From Scilla litardierei (Eukaryota > Streptophyta > Magnoliopsida > Asparagales > Asparagaceae): a stretch of 64,000 bases of DNA. A program made the position numbers and the translations under genes. The notes below the pieces were generated by a model. It did no database searches and was not told where the DNA came from. It saw nothing but the letters and a program-made list of their open reading frames with translations. Shown here in pieces: positions 55,434 to 64,000 of this stretch (position 1 is its first letter; every line of letters starts with the position of its first letter). The stretch covers positions 136,226,448 through 136,290,447 of the forward strand of contig CM061136.1 in NCBI GenBank assembly GCA_030789695.1, read 5' to 3'.

Positions 55434-55810
55434 GATATTGGCTCAAAGAGTGAGGGAGAGACTCTAGTGAGGAAGAGAGAGCTTAGAAATAGCTTGAGAA
55501 AACTCCTCTCTTAGGTCTGAAATAACTTTGATAATGGACCTCTAACCTTGCCTCAAACGAATCAGGTTTGTATTTATAGAGGCAAGAAAAATAGTGCTCA
55601 AAAGATTCCCAACGGTCATATTTCTGAAGCAGTTAGTCGGTCTAAGAAGGATCACTGACCGACTAGTTTCTCAACTAGTCGGTCGGTGATTCAACATGAA
55701 CCGACTAACAGCTGAACAGCCAAAAGATGAAGTTCAGGGAATATAGAACTAGTCGGTCTAAGAAGACTTGCCAACCAACTAGTTTCACAACTAGTCGGTC
55801 GGTGAGTGTT
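55434..55810 (-). repeat. 5' LTR of D, middle fragment
   Basis: Continues the D LTR from GATATTGGCTC (as 36898 onward) to GAGTGTT, where L is inserted. GTGTT at 55806-55810 is the presumed left TSD of L. The remaining roughly 750 bp should follow L. Confidence 0.92.
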
Positions 55811-58730
55811 TGTCACGCCCCGCTTCCCAAAAATATGGAGGCGAAGCGTGAGAAGGTCCGCTCAGACTTGAAGCTACGAAGCTGCAAGTCCGATAAGCGT
55901 CAATCAAATTTAAAACTGCAGGTCCTTGCAACGCGAACGAAACAAAGATAATAATAATGAAATGAGACAAAAGAGATATCTCAGAATATCCATAAAATAA
56001 GTTTCAACATCACAGAAAAAGCCACCAGGCTAAAAAGAAAAAGAGACTAAAGGCCCAAACATGGCCAACAAAAGTACAACGTACAGGGAAAAGGTGCCAC
56101 GCACCGACAACTAACAACAAAACCTAAAACAAAAGAAAGCTCAGCAAAGGTCACCAGTGTCCATAAAACTCCTCCTAGGCAGACATGGACTCAGGCTCAG
56201 CGTCAGCAAAGCCCCACGTACTCAGCAACGGTCACTGGCTCAGGGTCTAACATGTGACACCCAAAAGAGCAAGGGGCACATGTCAGCAAGTCTGGAAGAC
56301 TTGTGCAAGGAAACTGAAAGTAGGTGAAAGTAAAGCAACCTAGCAGTTCTAGCATGATGCAATGACATGGCAGTTAAAGTTATGAGTGCAGCAGGAAAGG
56401 AAAAACAGTAAGTAAGCTAGCATGGCATGGCACGTGTGGCAAGATTATAAACATTTACAAGGATTTCTCTAGTCACGTTTTCATGTCATGTGCAGAGTTT
56501 ACGCCTTACAGCTGAAATGACTTTTCTTTCACACTGAGTGGCCGCTTAACTCCGCCCCAAACCCAGAGTTTACGCCTTACAGCTGCAGTTGCTGATCAGG
56601 CAGACTCCCAGCTGATTGGCCGCTTAACTCTTACCCCTCCCACGTGTATCGAGCCAGGGCCTTACCCTCGAACGGTAATGCTCGCTTCTGGATCACGAGC
56701 CAGGAAGTGTTTTTCATGTTGGCATAGGGGTGCACCTAGCCCTGGACAAGCAAGTACAAGTATGTAGCGTGTGCTACGAATGCAATATTCAATGCATGGA
56801 TGACATGTAAGATGCAATGCATGGCAGTTAAAAGTGCGTACAGATAAGGAAAGTAAACGTGACAGTTTAGTATGCATGAACAACAAGTTTAAAGGGTTGG
56901 ATCTAGCTTCGTTGTCAAGCTAGATCAATTAGGTGACGGATCTAGTTTCGTCGTCAAACTAGATCAAGTAGGCGTCTAGCCAGCTATCATTTCACTGACT
57001 AGTCTCTTTTACGCTAGGAACAAGGAAGTGGCCTAAAAACATGGCCCTACACAAGAGTTGGCAAGTTTCACTTGCCTGCAAGTACGACGTCTGAGCACAC
57101 CGTCCAATGAGTCCAAAAATCACAATAACCCTACGTGCACAAGTCCACCGGCCTAAAGTCCATATTATTAATCTTGATTAGTGAATTTAAAACATTTAAA
57201 ATACTTTAAAAATACTGATTTTAGTCTTGATTAGCATGCATTGGGTTTGGGGTCCTAGGGGTGCAAAGCGTTACCTCAACACGACGCGAAAGCTACACCG
57301 ACGTCGGGTAGCGACACCGGTGGTTGGAATAATAATATCGCGCTCCAAGTCCAGATTCCAATTAGATTCCTCGCTGGAAATTTCAGAGCAATCAACCGGG
57401 GCGACGATTCCAGATTCCAAAGCTCGCACGTGCGACGACGGGCTACTACGTGCGACGACGTCGTACGCGGCAAGTCGTCGAAGAGAACGCACCTAGGTGG
57501 GGCCCACAGTAGTCCTAGGGACCTTTGGGGGACCCACAATACCTCTGGAGAACTTGGGGGGCCCACGGTGGCAAGTGATGCGACGGATGCGGGGTTGCGA
57601 CGTTTGCTCTCGGTCGTACCCAGCCAAATGCGGGGGAACGGCTCGGTCGGTGCGGGGGACGGGCTTGTGCAGCTGCGGGTGCGGTGCGGGCCTTGGTGCT
57701 CTCGGTCGGTGCGGAGGGAGGGGTCAGTCGTGCGCCTTGGATGCGGGGGAGCGGGCGCTGCAACGTTGCAAGCGTTGCAACGTTGCGGAGGGAAAGCGAT
57801 CCGCTCGGTCAGGCGCTAGCGGATGCGGGGCGACAAGGCGGGCGCTGAGCGGGGGCTTGCAACGGTGCGGAGATGCGAGCGGAGCGGGGAAGTCTCTCGG
57901 TCTGACCGAGAGGAATCCTCGGTCGGAGCAGGGAGCGGAGTGGGCGACAGCAGTGGGTGCGGACGGGGCTTGGTGCGGGGGCAGCGGCCGGTCGGAGCGG
58001 GGAAAATGAGGCCGTTCTCTCGGTCGTACGGAGCTGCTTCGTCGCAACGTTGCGACGAACCGTCGCAACGTCAATTTTGGGTTTTGGAAGAGGCTAGGGT
58101 TAATTTCTTGCGAAAATGGATCTTTCTAGGGGTTGTTTATATAGTGTAGATGGGTTGACTTGGTCTAGGGCTAAATCTAATAGGATTAGAAGTTTACAAT
58201 AATTTAAAATTTGAAATTCAACTTCTCCAACTCACCCAAGGATTTGACTTGGTCCAAATGAGCTGGAAATTGGCTCAAAAATTCTTTAAAACGTTTAAAA
58301 CTCAAATAAATTTTATTTGGCCGAAAATAATTTATAAATTAATTATTAAAAATAATATAAAACTTGTTAAAAATATTAAAGTGGTCAAATAAACTCCAAA
58401 AATTATAAAATAAATATTGTGGTGATCGTGATGACGAATGTGAGCTAAATAAGAAGACGGATCTCAAATTTAACGTCGGACGACGAAACTAAAAATAGAA
58501 ACGTCTCCCGTCAAGAGTGAGAATCGTCACGTCTCATCGAGTAAGTTTAAATTGTGGAAAAACGACTCGAGAAGTGTCGTTCCAAGATATTGCCACTATT
58601 TAATACTCTCAGAGACGTTCACAACGGCATACCACACAAAAGTGTTCACAATCAAATAAAGTCTAAAATAAACACGTGCACGGCCAAAAGCACGTGCACG
58701 AACAACGTACGACGAAAAGTGGTCGTTACA
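55811..58730 (-). repeat. 3' LTR of L
   Basis: 2920 bp. The first 1.2 kb (plus strand) is similar to the sense-strand end of the T LTR, including a duplicated GAGTTTACGCCTTACAGCT block (56503, 56569). 57480-58070 is GC-rich with many GGTGCGG words and the 18-bp palindrome CGTCGCAACGTTGCGACG (58040-58057). Open frames across it are composition effects. TATA box sense CTATATAAA at 58144-58136. Confidence 0.92.
56900..56965 (-). repeat. Twin stem-loops in the L LTR
   Basis: GATCTAGCTT/AAGCTAGATC (56900-56926) and GATCTAGTTT/AAACTAGATC (56939-56965), 10-bp perfect stems with 7-nt loops (sense GACAACG and GACGACG). T has one such stem-loop with loop GACAATG. The C-G versus T-A pair in the stem is compensatory. 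Second LTR copy at about 63397-63462. Confidence 0.85.
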
Positions 58731-58760
58731 TCCTCCCCACCTTAGAATAAAGTCCGTCCT
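58731..58760 (-). other. Polypurine tract and 3' hairpin of L
   Basis: Sense AATTCCG AGGA CGGACTT, then CTAAGGTGGGGAGGA before TGTAACGACC; the same as T apart from few bases. Confidence 0.8.
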
Positions 58761-59736
58761 CGGAATTTCTAATGTAGCTAGTCACTCTAGTAACTACCCC
58801 AATCAAGTCATATAATAATTCAACCAGGTATAGTCATTACAAGTGCTTATATATGCACTAGGTAGTCAAACATTAATACTACCAACACGTATATATATTT
58901 ATATATATTCACGTACGTTATACATTTATACCTATTATAGTCAGTCAAATTCATACACGTATTTCAATCATATATATATAAACATACATCCCTTATATAA
59001 CTGCTACTCACAAAACAATAGTTCAAGTACTCACATAAGGATAGTCTCACACTTAGCAAATACAATCATTGCTCTACATATAGATAGCTACCTATGCACA
59101 AACATCAAGGGTATGCTACCCTCTAATATTCATCCAACACCAAACACATCGACACATGTAGTCACACCATACCATTATTAAGTCAAATTTTTCTATATCT
59201 AATATACATTCATTACCACTATCGTTTCACAATATATAGTCATTCACTACATGCAAATAGTTCACCATATATTCACATCACGTACGGTCCTATAACTGTA
59301 TTTATGACACGCCACATATATCATAGTCACCAATAACTATAGCTAAGCACATACTTACCCGTGCATGGTGCACACCCATACACGCTAACATTTCATTTAC
59401 ATACACCAATCATACCATCATATATCCAGTACATCTACACACCTAGTTTAGCTAGTACACATACGTTCACACAACAAGTCCTTAGTAAATAACTATACCA
59501 CAAGACCAGCACCTATAACTATATACTGGCGTAGCGACCCACAATCATGTGCGTGGCACAACCAGGCACAACCACTCCTATCACTATACATACATCAAAC
59601 ATTGCTATATTCAAACTTCAGACATACATTCAATATACTTAGAGTATACCCACTCAAGCTTGAGTGAGACTCAATACTCATATCAGAATATTCTATATAC
59701 GTAACACGACATTTATACCTATACCGATACCACTCC

Positions 59737-59775
<39 letters not shown>

Positions 59776-62307
59776 GTCTACCAATACAACCATATGCATA
59801 CCCTAAGTCAATCACACTCAATATTTAGTCAGGTAATACTTACATAGTTCAATCACTCTATATACCATAATAATAATAATACAGACATCAGCACACGTTT
59901 AATTATAATATACTCCCTATTACATGCATACGTATTCATCGTATAGTCACACACATGTAACATATATATTCACACCATAGCCTGCTACCTATAATTAGTA
60001 TACTAACACAACTATACGTACATAATTAAGATGTGCAATATTCGTGTATACCTCACGGTATGCACGCTTGCAACATCCTGTAAAAACAAGCAATACCAAT
60101 CAAAATTATAATCCTACTACCATATGCATATCACTTATATACTCATGCAACGAAACATAACTTCCTACGTCCAAGCACAATATATATCTACCTACGAGCA
60201 CATACTCACACGTACTAGTATATAGGTCACTCAATAGGCCTACTCACTTATCTATACGTTCACCTATTATTATCACACCTATCATACACATAGCTTCACC
60301 AAATCAAATTATTTCAACCATTATAAGTATCTCTTACTACATACACAACTTAGATATTTCAACGCTAACTCTTATATACACAGGCATCCCTAGTATAGTA
60401 TAGCTATCCACACCAAAATCTATAACTACTAACACATAAACAACTTCATAATATCACGAATAACTCCGAGTATATATATATATATACCACACAATAGGCA
60501 AGCATCAATATACTATGGGGGGTACACTCATTCAAGCCCACGTACACAACTTAGGTACGTGCACTACGACTACCTCACAAGGTCCAAGGGCCTACTAACA
60601 ATTTAGGGTTGACACAGACATTGACAGACCCTAAGGTCTAAGCAATAACGAGAGGTCGAGAGCGTGACGAGGGAAGGATCGATAAGCACGAGTTCAGATA
60701 GGACGAATACAAGGAGACGGCTTGGTTAGGGAAAACATTGGCTCAATGGTGATGTTTAGGTTGAAGGAAAAGGAGATGTAGTGATGCTTAAATAGAACAC
60801 AGAAAAGAAAATAGGGTGAATAGCATAAGCTAAAATATGTGGATTTTGAAAACTGTCGTTCTCCCAAAGTTGAAATCCCAGTCTGAAAGAAATATTGGAG
60901 GTCGATAAAACGAGTTGTTCAAAATAAATTTGGGTCGAATATTCATAATAAGAGAAAATGGTCTATTGGGTTAAAAATTTATAAAGGAAGTAAAATCATT
61001 TACACGAATATTAAGGATGTGGTTTAGAAAATTTATACGTCAGTAATTTAATATAATTTTGTCAAAAAGTTTTGGAAAGTCGAAGAATGAAATCAAGTAA
61101 CGGAAAAAATTTAAACTCAGGTTAAATGCTTTCAAACTCTTTGGGCTATGGAAAATTTAGAATAATCAATTTTGAAACTACTTTTTAGAGAACCAGGGTT
61201 TGCCAGAAATGAGAAACTAATTTACATAAGGTTCTTAATATACGAGCACAATAAGTCTGGCACGGATATAAAAAATAGTTGAAAGTACGTATGGTGCACG
61301 GAAAAATAATATTAACGACTTAGTATAAGAATTATCAAGATCGAATAGCAAATCCTTAAAATCAAATCATGGAGGGTCTAAAGCAGGATGTGGTTATGAA
61401 AATAGTAATTTTGCAAAAGAATCTGAAGTGGAGAAAACGACGAGCAAAACCAACTTGCTGAAAGCTGAAATTCCATGTGTCTTGAAAGTATATTAAAGTA
61501 AACACGACGTATCATTCGAATGGCATAAATAAGAAGGAAAATCATAAATCGAATAGAGCAAAATAAAGTACGGTTCAGAATTAATATATGAAGGGACGAC
61601 GCATTTACCTAAGTAAGAAAAACATAGGCTGGGAAAATACTATAAACTAGTATTCAAAAATTCCGACAAGCGTTTTAAAATTTTAAATCAACGAAGGAGT
61701 ATGAAATATAAGATATATATATTAAAAATTTGGACAAATTTAAACTTAGTGAAAGAGAAGATCGAAAAATACTTTCAGAAAATTCAAGACTTATAATGGA
61801 GAGGTTCGAAAATTGACGACGATCGTCATGAGGCGATCTCGTGAATCGAGGCAAGGAAAATAGTCGGATGCTCATGAATCAGGAAAATCTACGAGGAAAC
61901 TCCTACAGTCGACCAACTAAAGACTAAGAACTAAGTGCTAAGACTCTCTAAGGAGCTAGGCGGTAATGAAATGCGTTCAGCTTGGTCCGAAGTCGATGAA
62001 CCCAAGCGAGCGACTGAAGGGAATTCTAGAAGTCTAATATGGTCAGGGGTAGACAAGGACCACTAACGAAACTCCTATGACGATTAAATCAATTGCTAGA
62101 AGGGAGTCTAACTAACAATCAGGGGCCTCTAACTAGCAAGCACAGACGTCTAACTAAGTCTTCTTACTCCTAGTGACATAGGAAAACGACTAGACTCAGG
62201 GCTTATGACTCGGATGTTGCAATTTATTTAATGGACATTCCGTTATTATCGTTGTTTCGTTAACTCGCAATTGCAAGACTGGACCTGCATGGGCCACCAA
62301 CAAAACC
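58761..62307 (-). other. Internal non-coding region of L
   Basis: No gene. The plus strand is C/A/T-rich and very poor in G from about 58,760 to 60,540, with (TA)n tracts (about 59740-59768); from about 60,640 to 62,200 it turns A/G-rich. The sense-strand start (62307-62284) holds GGTTTTGTTGGTGGCCCATG, shared with T. Confidence 0.85.
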
Positions 62308-64000
62308 TGTCATGCCCCGCTTCCCAAAAATATGGAGGCGAAGCGTGAGAAGGTCCGCTCAGACTTGAAGCTACGAAGCTGCAAGTCCGATAAGCGTCAA
62401 TCAAATTTAAAACTGCAGGTCCTTGCAACGCGAACGAAACAAAGATAATAATAATGAAATGAGACAAAAGAGATATCTAAGAATATCCATAAAATAAGTT
62501 TCAACTTCACAGAAAAAGCCACCAGGCTAAAAAGAAAAAGAGACTAAAGGCCCAAACATGGCCAACAAAAGTACAACGTACAGGGAAAAGGTGCCACGCA
62601 CCGACAACTAACAACAAAACCTAAAACAAAAGAAAACTCAGCAAAGGTCACCGGTGTCCACAAAACTCCTCCTAGGCAGACATGGACTCAGGCTCAGCGT
62701 CAGCAAAGCCCCACGTACTCAGCAACGGTCTCTGGCTCAGGGTCTAACATGTGACACCCAAAAGAGCAAGGGGCACATGTCAGCAAGTCTGGAAGACTTG
62801 TGCAAGGAAACTGAAAGTAGGTGAAAGTAAAGCAACCTAGCAGTTCTAGCATGATGCAATGACATGGCAGTTAAAGTTATGAGTGCAGCAGGAAAGGAAA
62901 AACAGCAAGTAAGCTAGCATGGCATGGCAGGTGTGGCAAGATTATAAACATTTACAAGGATTTCTCTAGTCACGTTTTCATGTCATGTGCAGAGTTTACG
63001 CCTTACAGCTGAAATGACTTTTCTTTCACACTGAGTGGCCGCTTAACTCCGCCCCAAACCCAGAGTTTACGCCTTACAGCTGCAGTTGCTGATCAGGCAG
63101 ACTCCCAGCTGATTGGCCGCTTAACTCTTACCCCTCCCACGTGTATCGAGCCAGGGCCTTACCCTCGAACGGTAATGCTCGCTTCTGGATCACGAGCCAG
63201 GAAGTGTTTTTCATGTTGGCATAGGGGTGCACCTAGCCCTGGACAAGCAAGTACAAGTATGTAGCGTGTGCTACGAATGCAATATTCAATGCATGGATGA
63301 CATGTAAGATGCAATGCATGGCAGTTAAAAGTGCGTACAGATAAGGAAAGTAAACGTGACAGTTTAGTATGCATAAACAACAAGTTTAAAGGGTTGGATC
63401 TAGCTTCGTTGTCAAGCTAGATCAATTAGGTGACGGGTCTAGTTTCGTCGTCAAACTAGATCAAGTAGGCGTCTAGCCAGCTATCATTTCACTGACTAGT
63501 CTCTTTTACGCTAGGAACAAGGAAGTGGCCTAAAAACATGGCCCTACACAAGAGTTGGCAAGTTTCACTTGCCTGCAAGTACGACGTCTGAGCACACCGT
63601 CCAATGAGTCCAAAAATCACAATAACCCTACGTGCACAAGTCCACCGGCCTAAAGTCCATATTATTAATCTTGATTAGTGAATTTAAAACATTTAAAATA
63701 CTTTAAAAATACTGATTTTACTCTTGATTAGCATGCATTGGGTTTGGGGTCCTAGGGGTGTAAAGCGTTACCTCAACACGACGCGAAATCTACACCGGCG
63801 TCGGGTAGCGACACCGGTGGTTGGAATAATAATATCGCGCTCCAAGTCCAGATTCCAATTAGATTCCTCGCTGGAAATTTCAGAGCAATCAACCGGGGCG
63901 ACGATTCCAGATTCCAAAGCTCGCACGTGCGACGACGGGCTACGACGTGCGACGACGTCGTACGCGGCAAGTCGTCGAAGAGAACGCACCTAGGTGGGGC
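62308..64000 (-). repeat. 5' LTR of L, partial (window ends inside it)
   Basis: Begins TGTCATGCCCCGC and matches 55811-57507 with rare changes (for example CAACATCACAG versus CAACTTCACAG). About 1.2 kb remain outside the window. Confidence 0.95.

Larger units (their letters stand above)
36301..55810 (-). mobile_element. SIRE-like Copia derivative D with gag only (minus strand), interrupted by C and L
   Basis: 3' LTR 36301-38025, internal 38026-42861, 5' LTR in pieces (42862-43462, 55434-55810, rest beyond L). The sense strand has an initiator-Met-like primer site, a complete-length gag, and then about 1 kb of non-coding DNA before the polypurine tract; protease, integrase, RT and RNase H are absent. 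This matches the class called TR-GAG (terminal-repeat elements with a gag domain). A 1.39-kb tandem duplication (36768-39556) copies the LTR-internal junction. Confidence 0.85.
55811..64000 (-). mobile_element. LARD-type non-autonomous retrotransposon L related to Tekay T (runs off the window)
   Basis: Two long LTRs (2920 bp, and at least 1693 bp of the second) flank a 3577-bp internal region without any credible coding sequence. LTR ends (sense TGTAACGACC ... GGGGCGTGACA), polypurine region, primer region and long LTR blocks match T. It is therefore a large retrotransposon derivative mobilised by T-type proteins. The LTR copies are nearly identical, so transposition is recent. Confidence 0.9.

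Noticed and set aside
57430..58149. Open frames in the GC-rich part of the L LTR
   Set aside because: Several overlapping frames on both strands, Gly/Arg/Ser-rich, explained by base composition.
59740..59768. (TA)n tract as a functional site
   Set aside because: An ordinary microsatellite in AT-rich DNA; similar run at 52772-52792.

Overview
This is repeat-rich plant nuclear DNA, almost certainly from a flowering plant. It is built nearly entirely of nested LTR retrotransposons; I found no intact cellular gene. The plant origin rests on Tekay/Del-, Athila- and SIRE-like element families, tRNA-Asp and initiator tRNA-Met primer sites, target-site duplications (TSDs) of 5 bp, and two exon remnants of a RABE/Rab8-type GTPase at the left edge. 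I name the elements F, T, A, B, E, D, C and L.

Layout. 1-2127 is degenerate genic DNA with the Rab remnants and a minisatellite. 2128-19806 is a decayed minus-strand Copia element (F), split in its integrase by a nearly complete plus-strand Tekay/Del chromovirus (T, 5782-15967, two 2712-bp LTRs, TSD GCAAC). 19807-20111 is the right flank of F. At 20112 a plus-strand Athila element (A) starts; it keeps RT/RNase H but has lost most of gag-protease. A is interrupted at 24141 by a minus-strand Athila-like element (B). The 3' LTR of B holds a plus-strand Copia (E, 24249-32046). The internal region of B is interrupted at 36301 by a minus-strand SIRE-like Copia that keeps only gag (D). The 5' LTR of D carries two more insertions: C, an Athila derivative with gag-protease and an Athila ORF-1-type gene but no pol (43463-55433, TSD GATAT), and L, a non-coding LARD whose LTRs are related to those of T (55811 to beyond 64000). 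Nesting therefore reaches A > B > D > {C, L}, and the right halves of A, B, D and L lie outside the window.

How the parts work together. Most coding regions carry one to several disabling mutations. T is one continuous frame once two short GT-AG introns are removed, apart from two nonsense codons. C has near-identical LTRs, so it is probably the youngest insertion.

The most notable signals are not in proteins. (1) The A and C LTRs carry five successive stem-loops with the same 14-nt loop (TTGCAAGAGATTGG) and different, mutually complementary stems. (2) A, B, C and D each have a dense array of short palindromes directly upstream of a TATA box, with an element-specific motif. C repeats this layout inside the element, upstream of its ORF-1-type gene, which suggests a second promoter. 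All element boundaries were read by eye from repeats, primer sites, polypurine tracts and duplications.
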